Shown: positions 1 to 9,930 of the stretch, one piece after another
Position numbering within the stretch: the first letter of the stretch is position 1
How the letters are laid out: every line of letters begins with the position of its first letter
NCBI GenBank assembly: GCA_963922205.1
Contig: CAWUHX010000172.1
Span: 547,351-611,350 of the forward strand
DNA length: 64,000 bases
Source: Romanomermis culicivorax
Lineage: Eukaryota > Nematoda > Enoplea > Mermithida > Mermithidae
Direction of reading: 5' to 3'
Notes under the pieces: generated by a model
Database searches by the model: none
Told to the model about the DNA's origin: nothing
Seen by the model: only the letters and a program-made list of their open reading frames with translations
Made by a program: the position numbers and the translations under genes

Positions 1-822
1 AACCCGCAAAATCCTTTTGAATAGTTGATGGAAACTTTGTCCCCAAATAATAATTTAATAACCAAGACATGAGATTGAAATGGACATTGGAATCAAAATC
101 AGTAACCATTTTTACTTTGTTTTTTATACTTGCATTTTATATCTTCAATTTCTTTTTAGTCTTTTTCATTATGCTCATTTTTCCAAATTCTGTTCTGAGA
201 CTGTTGAAAGAATTCATTCAATCAAATTAAATTTTCTATTAATCTGGTCAAGATCAGTGCTTATCAAAACTTACAACGATAATTTAGCAGTGAACGCATA
301 CAAAAATTATAGTTAATTTTCTTACGACGAAAAGTACATAGGTAATTTCGGGCACAAAAAACATATAATAATTTTCTTTCCATAAGATATTCAATATTTT
401 TTGACAAACTGAACGAGGAATAGAACTAGGTTTGGATCGTGGGACACTTTCAAGATCTCTTAGAAATTAGAACAGACGCATCGAACCACGTAGAGGACGC
501 CTCAGCGAAGTCTTTAAGAAGTTATGCAAATAGATGCACATGTTTTAAAAAAAGCCTTTTCCATGCAGTGAGACTCGATTTCTAGCTCAGGTTTAGTACT
601 TTATGCAGTTTGATATACCAACACAGCCTCACAAAAGAAACTTAATTCTGCTACAAGCCGAAATCAAATAAATATTATGGAAATCCGAATTCGATTATGT
701 TTCTATAGTGACACTGACTCGACATTATACAAGCGTGTATGGAAATTGAGCCTAGTTAGTAGACAATTCTATGGAACCTCTTACTCCAATAATAATTTAT
801 TAGTGACTTGAATATCAAATAA
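1..822. other. AT-rich stretch without a supported gene
   Basis: I see no exon with convincing splice sites, no RNA gene and no repeat that recurs elsewhere in the window. It lies downstream of the last proposed exon of the minus-strand gene ending near 823, so part of it may be 3' UTR. Confidence 0.5.
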
Positions 823-1128
823 CTACGCGATTGCCTTACGAATCAATGTTTTTTCTTGAAACATCATTATAAAGACATCCACATTGACATACATTTTTTG
901 TGAAAAATTTGAATAAAAAATGACATGTACACCAACAGTATTATTACATCGGCCATTGGAAAGGGTCAGTGTTGCATTACTCAAATCGGTGGCAGCTATT
1001 GAATGCATTGGAAGATGTCCGACTTTAAAATTCACATCTGAATAATCCTTATTGTAATAGTCTTTCCCCGATTCACAGTGTAGCACTTCGAACTTTGGTC
1101 GTCTAAACGTTTGCTGCGGAAATCCTAT
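823..1128 (-). CDS. Candidate last exon of gene A
   Basis: The acceptor tgtcccctcag sits just before 1128, and its phase matches exactly the whole-codon end of the exon at 3567-3299. The frame stays open for 101 codons to a stop at 823-825. The first 60 codons look like normal protein ([19 protein letters not shown], then [13 protein letters not shown]), but the tail is AT-rich and could be intron: a GT follows the codons for NNTVG. It has few cysteines and no clear Fn1 module, so either this is the C-terminal tail or an exon is missing between it and exon 3. Confidence 0.4.
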   Translation of the reverse strand: MGFPQQTFRRPKFEVLHCESGKDYYNKDYSDVNFKVGHLPMHSIAATDLSNATLTLSNGRCNNTVGVHVIFYSNFSQKMYVNVDVFIMMFQEKTLIRKAIA

Positions 1129-4100
1129 CTGAGGGGACATTTTTTGACGGTCATTCTGAAGTCACACGCAGGTGCAAGTTTTAGGAAAATTCGTTCCCTA
1201 CAATTCGTCTCTAACAATTTGTCCACAGAAAAATTCGTCACGTGCACAATTCGTCCCCGGGAAAATTTCTCCAAACAATTGATCCCGAAGAAAAATCGCC
1301 CCCAAACAGGAAAATTCATCCCCAAATTTTTTTTAGGAAAAAATGTGAGAAATGTTGTCCATTCATGAGAAAAAAGTGGAAAATGCACATGATTGCAGTC
1401 AATTTTCCTACTACAGTCAGTTTTCATATATTTTTACTTATACAGATAATCGTTTATACAGTATGAATATTTTTACAGTGTGAAAATTTATGTGCATAAC
1501 ATGGTCAAAATTCAAAATCGTACAAAATACCATGCAAATAATTGAGCAAATTTACTACACACAATGTCAATTACTGATGAAAAATTCAAAAAAGCTACTT
1601 GGTAGCGCTACTGAAGATGAGATATACCATATAAAGTTAAAAATTAGACAGTAGTATGGACGAAAAAGATAATGGTATTATGTGAGTTCCTGAGCGACAA
1701 CGGGGTACTACTCTTTATAGGAGTAATGGATATTCTGTTATTTGTTTTCATCAAAAGTGCCGGTTTTTTCGGTCACATATAGTTGATTTTGACCTCAATG
1801 GAAAAAAATGTAACCCCAAATGAGAGGGACAGTAGTCCGAAAAAGTAAAATAGTGGTATGATTGTAGCAAAGATAGATAATCAATGGTATAATCAGCTCC
1901 TACTGTGTCATCTCCTACTGTATCACACATAAGGTTTTATTTTTTCTGAAAAATATTTTGACTGGGATAATTTACATTTGTACATTTTTTTCCTGAAATG
2001 CATTGAAAGTGAAAACAATTTCAGTGGACGAATTTTCCCAGGACAAATTGCTTGAGGACGAATTTTCCCAGGGGCGAATTGTATGGAGACGAATTTTCCC
2101 GGGGACGAATTGTTCTGGGGACGAATTGTCTGGGGACGAATCATCGAAAAGGAATTGTCGGGGACGAATTATCAGGGACGAATTTTCCCTATCTCGGTAG
2201 TGCATAATAGTACGTTAAGCCCCTCCTAAACTCCTACGGTCAGCGCAGGTTGGTGCCGGTCGGGCCAGGCCAAAATTTTTGCTGCTATACTTCAGCCGAC
2301 GCTATACGGCAAGTGGGAGGTTGTAATCGAAATTTCCTTTCTTTAATTGTTCATTTTTGTGATTTTTATTATCATAATTTTTATTGTTCCGATTTTTTTC
2401 TGAATGTTTTGATGTTGAGAATTTTCAGAATTTTTTTGGAAATGTTCAAAAAACAAAGAAATATAAGGTTTTTTTTATGTAAAAATCAGTATTTTCGGTC
2501 AAAATCTCATCAATTATTGTCAAAATCGTCTAGCAATCAATAATTTTTGTATCCTATGTTATTAAATTAGCACCGGCTCGTGCCGGTTCAGAAAATTTCG
2601 CTTGAGTTGAAATGGTCAAACCGGCGCCGGCCGGCGTGCGCAAGGCGAAGTATAGCGGGTTCTAATCTAACATTTCATCCTATTGCATTTACGTTAAAAT
2701 TTGCATTGATCAACAATGGTAAGTAGCTTGTTATTTATAAAATGTTTGTAAGTTGAGAAATTTAAAAAGAAGGACTATTTGCTGAAGCATTTGCCCAAAT
2801 CCGTAACCGTAGACCATTTTCTCAAAAATTTTGGAAATTCTACTTGTGTATGCTCACAAATACAGTTCCGTATCACGCATGGTTTAGGTGGAAATTGCAA
2901 AAGTACGATGTGGTGCTTGCTTTTCAACTTCATTATTAGAGTGACAAGAAATCAAGATCAGATTATTTTCTGAGCATAATGAGAAGCAGTTTGTAGTTCT
3001 GTGACTCCAATTGAGCAAGCATCCGTATGTTTGTGCTACCTCCTGTTCCTATACGAAGTTGATATTGTCGGCAACTTGTGTTCGAATTTTTTGAGAACCT
3101 GAAGTGTCAGCATAACAGCTTGCTCTGAACTATTTAATGCAGTGGAACATATCCAAGCTATAATTTTTTCAAGAATTCCCGTGCGCTATAGATTGTACAT
3201 AATGAAAAAATTACTCCGAAATGGCAACTTGGCCACTTTTCCTCACGTTTTCATTTTCTTTTTAGAAACATTTTCCACAAACAGAAAGCTCTACAAACCT
3301 CATGACTGATGCGATTATTAGCCGAGTGGCATTGGAATATGAAATGGCCCTTGACGTATTGCCGACCAGGCGGATATTTCTTGCCATGGTGGACGCAAGA
3401 GGTGGCGGCGAATTCTATGCCACCGCCGGCCCGTTTGCGACAAGTGAACGCGTAATTTGGATGAACAAGTTCGTCGTTGAGTAAAATTTCCTTTCCATCG
3501 TACATGCAGGCTACTGGGTCGATTCGCATAGTTCCTTCCTGGTAGCGACAGGCATAGATGTATGATCCTGTAAAAGTAAATAAAGATTCTCATGTTAATC
3601 TTTTCTTTTCTTTTCTTTTCTTTTCTTTTCTTTTCTTTTCTTTTCTTTTCTTTTCTTTTCTTTTCTTTTCTTTTCTTTTCTTTTCTTTTCTTTTCTTTTC
3701 TTTTCTTTTCTTTTCTTTTCTTTTCTTTTCTTTTCTTTTCTTTTCTTTTCTTTTCTTTTCTTTTCTTTTCTTTTCTTTTCTTTTCTTTTCTTTTCTTTTC
3801 TTTTCTTTTCTTTTCTTTTCTTTTCTTTTCTTTTCTTTTCTTTTCTTTTCTTTTCTTTTCTTTTCTTTTCTTTTCTTTTCTTTTCTTTTCTTTTCTTTTC
3901 TTTTCTTTTCTTTTCTTTTCTTTTCTTTTCTTTTCTTTTCTTTTCTTTTCTTTTCTTTTCTTTTCTTTTCTTTTCTTTTCTTTTCTTTTCTTTTCTTTTC
4001 TTTTCTTTTCTTTTCTTTTCTTTTCTTTTCTTTTCTTTTCTTTTCTTTTCTTTTCTTTTCTTTTCTTTTCTTTTCTTTTCTTTTCTTTTCTTTTCTTTTC

Positions 4101-7100
4101 TTTTCTTTTCTTTTCTTTTCTTTTCCTTTGCTTTCTTTTCTAATTACCAGCTTGGAAATTTTGTCCTGGGAGTAGTTGTTCATCTTTGCTGTTGAGACAT
4201 CCACTAGCAACAAATTCGGCCTTTCCAGCTCTTTTTGTGCACGTATAGTAGAATGGCTTTTCGATGTGAACTTCAGTTGGTTGATAGGCTTTACCTTTGT
4301 ACCAGCAGACTACAGGAGCAATCAGTGCCCATTTTTCTGACATCCTGTGACAAGCCCATTCGTAATCCGAAGACTGGAATGTGTGCCCTATAAAATAAGA
4401 GTTAAGCATAAGACATAAAAATTCTGTTGGTCCGGAAAGTATATTTAAATGAAAATTTTTGCATCGATTGATGGATCATTACAATAGTTATATTAAGGTT
4501 CGAAAGCACTGAAAAGAGTTAAGACACCATTTCTGAGAGATTCTACCTTCTGCTCCATTGACCTATGATAAGCTGAAAATTAAATTTGTTTGAAAAAGTG
4601 AAATTTTGAGTAGTTTTGCATGCTGAGTATCGTGACAGCATTTATTCCGCATAAAAATCAAAATTCGCATAGCTACAGTGCTCCAAAGTTTTGAATTTTC
4701 ACATTTTTTGGCATTTTTCGGTCTGTACATGTGTATCGAAATATCACAACTCAAAAATTACGTGACTCTGAAGCTGGGCGTTCATTGCATGCAGAAGACC
4801 ATGCTCTGTATTTAGGTGTGAAAAACATTTTCTAATCCCTTACCGTAAGCTTCTTATTCCATTTTGAAGTGTCAAAACGGAAGTTGAAATAAACCATAAA
4901 AGTCCTTTGGGGCCTTTTTTGGGCAGCTTCCCATAGGATGCCGCAGAATTGTTTCTTGATTTCTGTAGCCATTAATGTCCAACACATTGTGATAAAATTT
5001 CAACCAAATTTATATACAGTTTTGGGAGCTGTAGGTGTCTCCACATTCTGAAAGTTGATACAAAAATGCCGTTTAATGCCTCTAAATATACCATTAACAG
5101 GATGCAGGGAACATTAAAAAAGTTCAGATTAGACGAATAAAAGGAAAAGATGTGAGTCGAATCACTGTTAAAATTTCATCGATCAATTTACAATGGTTGT
5201 GAAACAGGGTGCCTCAGAAAAGATGCAACAAGAATTCCTCTCTTCACTAATTTGATAGAAAAAAATCGAAACTGTGAGTTTAATGTTACAACATGAATGT
5301 CGGCTGTCTGACTCCGGCCTATGTTATAAGCTGTTCCAGTAAAGCAAACAGTGTCCAAATACTTCTCGCCGTTTTTCTATAAATGGATTTCAAACAATCA
5401 CTCAATTTCTGAAATTTAACGAACAGAAACCATTATATCTGGATCGATGAAAATTTATCCGAACTTCGAGCCACATTTTTTCTTATAATGTATTAGGTAA
5501 AGACACATCCTGTGTTCCCAGAATATTGTTGCTTAGACATTTATCCAGATTCACAAATACATTTGAGTGACGGTGCAGTATATGCAAATGTCTACAGTTG
5601 CCAAAACGGTGCACGATGATGAAATGTTACTTTCGCAGCTTCTGTAAGAATATATGAACTAAAGAATAAAAAGATGAAATTCCTCGACATCTTGGTCGAA
5701 GGTGCTCCGGAGTTGCCATAAACAGAATTTTTCTTTTTTTGCTTTTTATTTTCGACACTTTAAACTTTTTTGCAGAGTGCAAAATGTTCGTTTGTGGAAC
5801 AATTAGTACATCAAACTATAGTCTGTTAGTTTTGATAATTCTGTTGTACACGTAATAAACGTATAAAAACGGTAGACAAGGGCCACCAGGAAGATGAAGT
5901 GACTTCTGAGTGACTTCCATGAGTATGCCTTCTTCAGAGCTGTGCAGCTCCCCAAACGGTAAAAAAATGTTGATGAAAATTTTACCAATACAGTAAGAAT
6001 GCATTAGCTATAAAATAAGAAAATAAAATTCTGCGGCATCGGATGGGAAGGTGATCGGGCACTTTAAGCTCTCTTAAAAGGTCTAATGTGCAAAAGTTTA
6101 CAGTAAATATTACATCAAAAGATAGCTTGTTCTCTCTTGTGTAAAACGACTATCCATTTATCGAAGAAATCAATCCGATCCTGAAATATCGCTTGGCTAG
6201 CAAGACCACAGAAAATGCCAAAAATACATCAATTTTCAAATTTCGACATACTGTAGTGGTGTGAATTTCCGTTTTCAAACAAAACGAATGATACCATGAA
6301 ACTCAGCATAGGAAACTGCCCAAAACACCTCATTTTGAGATATGATTAATTTTCAACATATCACAGGTAAGGTAGAACTTCTCAGAAATAGTGTCTTAAA
6401 ATCACATGAACTGCGGCAAAATTTTGAAATCGTTATTGTTGACTTTTCGAGAGTTAACGGTCATTTACACTTGCCTTTTCCGGCGGAACGGGACTGAACG
6501 GAACGGAATGCAATCGAACTCTACGTTACCGAACGAAAGGAAAATTTTCGTTCCGTTCGATTCGGTATGAGGTTACGGTCGGTCATTTTTTAGAAGATTG
6601 CCGTTATCCTTTCCCTTCGAAAGTGGATTTTCAAGCTGAACGTTTCAAGCTGTTGGCGATCGGTTCCGTTCCGTTCCGTCGAAAAAGGCAGGTATAAATG
6701 ACCTTTTAATGTCGCCAAGAACTAATCCGTCATTTTCAAATGAGCTTCTAGACCGGTAGCAAACAAATATTTACATATAGATAACGAACCTGCATCGTAG
6801 TCATTATTTTCTTTTCTCAGACCCTAGTCCCAACTGCTAGAGTCAATCTGAAAAAACCGCAGCGTGCGCAGGTTGTTTATTATCTGCATGAGCATCTTTT
6901 TACGTTCGGAAGCTCACTTGGAAAAAAACGGGCTATAGCACTCCAGCATGTCCGATTAAACTGGTGGATATATCAAGCGCAGATTGTCAGAGGAGTCATG
7001 AGGGGCTCGGACCATGAATCTTTTTGCGATTGGTTGACTCTGAAATACCTTCTTGCTATAGCCCATTTTCCCCGAACCAGTCTCGATGACGCCAGTGTTT

Positions 7101-8526
7101 AGCAATAGAAAACTAACAAATCGAAATATTTTTTCATAAATCGACTGTAGCGACCTATGAAAAAATCAATGTGCTTCACTTCAAAATCACTGTTTTATTG
7201 CTTTTATCTCTTTATTTCTCATTTGCATTTTGTATTTTTCACCGCCGAGGCTCATTCAAAATAAAATGGACAATAGAAGCAAAACCCTGGCTAACGTACC
7301 CAAATTGGAAATTGCCGATTTCTATAGATAGTTTTTCTTGACATACTTTTACATATTGGGTGGAAAGCAGGTGCTATTTCGTGTTTTACTATTTTCTGCG
7401 GAACCAATAAGACTGAAAATTTGTGACCCTACTCAACTAATCCTTACGATTTTAACTCCGTGTAAACGACTTTGAAGGCGATACTTGAATTGGGTCATTT
7501 CCGATTTACGAGCCTCCATTAAACAGATTATAGACACAGGAAATTAAAGAAATAATTTTCAGAAAACTTCATTACAAACTTATATTCTAGATAATGGTTG
7601 ATGTACGGCGATGAAGCCGTTGGTCACAACCTGTGCGCAACAAGTATGCAATTGATAGGACTATAGACAGTTTTTCTTAAAATGCTTCTAAACAAGCGGA
7701 AAGATTACTACTCCGTGTTTTTGTAACTTTCTGCTGGACAACTCGCCTTTGGTGGAGCTCAACTAACCGTCAGATAGTTCAAGATGAGGAAGTTCTACAG
7801 CAAAAGTTTCTTCTAAGCAATAATACAATATGCTTTTTGACATTTTAATTTTATAGGCATTCTACAAAAAATGAACTGTGGAGTGAATAACTACTTTTTC
7901 ATTGCCAGAAATGTTTTTTTCGTTCAGAGGACCAGGGCTCAGAAATGCTCCAGGCATGAAAATCTGGAACCTTCATCAGGTGGTAGAAAAATCGAGCACA
8001 GCAATTAGAGCTTCAGTAGCTCTAAACGAGGTATTTAAACTCAAATTGCGATATCTTATAGTAAGGTAAATGAAACCAGAACTCCGACGTCTGACAATGC
8101 AAAAGTTAGCATAGGAAAACATATGACTAAAAAAGGGGGCTTTCAACATTCCACGTATCGACTGAATTTCAGCAGAATAAACTGTTCGACTCATCGGTAG
8201 TTAGTATATGAAATTTCTTTTTACAAATGTGTCAAAGTAAATCATTTCAATTGCGCCTCTTGAAGAATAGTAGTACTGCCGAAGGTACTAAAAAAACAGA
8301 ACAGACCCCTACCAATAGGAACTTTCATGTCGTATTCTCCGAGGCATCCTGTCAATTCCAGTCGTTTTGATTTGCACGTGTAATATTGACCGAATTTTCG
8401 GAGTTCCTGACCTTCCCGTTTACAAGAGGCGCCGGGTGATATAAGAGCTTCGGGGGCATTTTCGGCCGCTTCCCCGTCTCCCATGGGAAAAAGTATCAAC
8501 AAAACGATGCGGCATATATTTTTCAT
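823..8526 (-). CDS. Secreted protein with MIG-18-like fibronectin type I domains (gene A)
   Basis: Four minus-strand exons: 8526-8313, 4387-4148, 3567-3299 and, less surely, 1128-823. The start at 8526 opens a hydrophobic signal peptide ([13 protein letters not shown]). Exon 1 then carries the first cysteine-paired module, with the motif FGQYYTCKS followed by LTGCLG. Exon 2 has [20 protein letters not shown] and ASGCLN; exon 3 has [18 protein letters not shown] and ATSCVHHGK. This alternation of C-x-(Y/W)-(K/D)-G, a F/Y-x-(Y/F)-T-C strand and a final (G/S)-C is the nematode MIG-18-like Fn1 domain. Junction phases fit throughout: exon 1 leaves one base, exon 2 takes two and leaves one, exon 3 takes two and ends on a whole codon, exon 4 starts on one. 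Acceptors read ttatag, tttacag and cctcag. The product is about 342 residues and probably extracellular; MIG-18-type proteins act in basement membrane and gonad-cell migration in C. elegans. A paralogue (gene B) lies at 21668-27206. A precise function is not shown here. Confidence 0.8.
1175..2192. repeat. Foldback element with tandem GGGACGAATT motifs at both ends
   Basis: The left end (about 1175-1335) holds repeated AATTCGTCCCC-type words. The right end (about 2025-2192) holds the same words on the other strand, GGGGACGAATTTTCCC, in at least seven spaced copies. The outermost 30 bases of the two ends are imperfect inverted repeats. The interior of roughly 700 bases codes for nothing recognisable. 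This is the design of foldback transposons with subterminal arrays. It lies in the last intron or 3' side of gene A. I could not fix the target duplication. Confidence 0.65.
2193..3298. other. Intron sequence of gene A with GC-rich inverted patches
   Basis: No exon is supported. GC-rich patches near 2235-2310 and 2570-2660 contain related CCGGC words and the words CTATACTTC / GAAGTATAG in opposite orientation, which suggests the ends of a small decayed inverted-repeat element. Confidence 0.35.
3601..4125. repeat. Perfect (TTTTC)n pentanucleotide microsatellite, 105 units
   Basis: From 3601 to 4125 the sequence is an uninterrupted run of TTTTC, 525 bases. It lies entirely in intron 2 of gene A, between exons ending at 4148 and starting at 3567. 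The transcript strand reads GAAAA, so the pre-mRNA carries a pure purine run. Open frames across it are artefacts. Confidence 0.99.
6459..6703. repeat. Short inverted-repeat element (MITE) with possible TTAA target
   Basis: The ends are inverted copies: GGTCATTTACACTTGCC on the left and the complement of GGCAGGTATAAATGACC on the right, extended inward by CGGAACGG words on both sides. TTAA occurs just outside each end (6454-6457 and 6706-6709), which would fit a piggyBac-type target. It lies in intron 1 of gene A. Confidence 0.6.
6919..7072. repeat. Small inverted repeat in intron 1 of gene A
   Basis: GGAAAAAAACGGGCTATAGC at 6919-6938 pairs with GCTATAGCCCATTTTCCCC at 7054-7072. The roughly 115-base interior codes for nothing. 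It is a probable small MITE or foldback. Confidence 0.45.
7323..7465 (+). repeat. MITE-A partial copy
   Basis: It begins TATAGATAGTTTTTCTTGACAT and continues with the family interior, including GGAAAGCAGGTGCTATTTCG and ACTGAAAATTTGTGA. The right end is not recognisable. It lies in intron 1 of gene A. Confidence 0.55.
7662..7800 (+). repeat. MITE-A partial copy
   Basis: It begins TATAGACAGTTTTTCTTAAA and ATGCTTCTAAA, the family left end, followed by a diverged interior (CTCCGTGTTTTTGTAACTTT). Confidence 0.5.
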
Positions 8527-9585
8527 TGCGCGATAGATATGGTTTAGGACAGCAAGACGATGTGTGAAAATGCACGAAAATTTTTCACTTGTTTTTTGCA
8601 AGCGACCAGTGTCAGTTGAACTGTAACGAAAGTGGTTCTGCAGAAAAGAACGAACTTTTTGGTGGTAGTTGGTCTAATACAGGCAACGTTGAAGTATATG
8701 TACGGTGAAAAGAACATATAATCATTGCATAGTGTAGATATTGTGCATCATCATTTACTGTTATAAAATGGGATAAAGAAAGAAAACTATCATCTAATCC
8801 TCAAATAAACGTCCACATTTAACATTAGAATCAATGATTAATTGATCTTTGGTACTGAAACCGCATTCTTTTTATGATACCGTACCGAAATTCAACATCG
8901 GAAAATCCTCCGTTGCGTACCATGTTGCACATTGATATGAAACCGTGAAGACAAGAGTAGCAGAATGAAGAAAAAGTTTGTTTTGTTGATATGCTAAAAA
9001 TATTGACATCCCAACTAACAACAATACATTATAGAATGACTATGTGTGAATTTGGATTCAGAGGCGACTAGAGATTCTTGCTTACTCTCAAATAATTTTT
9101 TCTGCTCAAAATAGTTCTAATCAGCATCGTTATCTTATTCTCTGATTTACTCTATTTTCCGTCATCTATATTCATTTGCCTTTCTTCAAACTAAACAATT
9201 ATGTTTTCTTACTTATTTATTGTTCAATTTTCTGCATGTTTATATCTGTATAATAAATTATTTCCATGAATTGTTCAATGTCAACCGACTTTCAACAGTT
9301 TTTCATACGATTGGCCAAAGATTCTGATTTTGTCATATGAACGGATTTCGGAAAATGTGATATGTCAACCGAAATATGACCTCATCGCTACACTAATAAA
9401 ATATCAGTTTCTGAAGCGTTGCTGTTTGAATAATGTAAGTACGTGTACGTGTTTTCCATATAAGTCTGTACTTCGAACCAAGCATTCAAACTACTAGGAA
9501 CAAAAATACTTCAAAAAACAAAATTAAGTAGACTTTGCATGAGGTAAATCCAAGTCAGGAATCGTCTATGCAAAAGACAGAGGTA
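8527..9585. other. Intergenic, upstream of gene A
   Basis: AT-rich sequence 5' of the gene A start on the minus strand, expected to hold its promoter. I see no clear TATA box, no other gene and no named repeat. Confidence 0.4.
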
Positions 9586-9769
9586 GGTTTCATCAAAGTG
9601 ACTTAAGCACCAACTGAGCTGCAGCTTAAGCTGTAGCTCAACTCTATATGTTATGGCGTTGTTGTCAAGGTGCAGCTCAGCTGCAGCTGAACTCATATAC
9701 ACAAAAATATCGAGGAAGTTAGGCTGCAGCTGAGCTGCCGGCTGGAGCTTAAGTTTTTTTGATGAAACC
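9586..9769. repeat. MITE-B copy (GGTTTCATCA ends)
   Basis: It starts GGTTTCATCAAAGTGACTTA and ends with the inverted form TTTTTTTGATGAAACC. The interior is rich in CAGCTGAGCTGCAGCTTAAG palindromes, so the whole unit folds on itself. A second copy lies at 17774-17993. Confidence 0.75.
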
Positions 9770-9930
9770 GGCCCACTTTTTCATAGAGCCTCTGAACACA
9801 GAAGATGCTCATACAAATAATCTTTCTCACCGATTATGATCACAACTTGAGACAAGACGATGTTGAGATATCATGCAGTTTTATCACCTGCCACCGGATT
9901 TCTTTTTTTCTGAGGCTCGTTTAAAAATAA

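Noticed and set aside
3558-4213. Long open frames of repeated Phe/Ser/Leu or Lys/Glu/Arg pentads
   Set aside because: They are translations of the TTTTC microsatellite, open in every phase because the unit has no stop.
9580-9770. CAGCTG-rich patch as an E-box regulatory cluster
   Set aside because: The same block with the same ends occurs at 17774, so it is a mobile repeat rather than a local enhancer.
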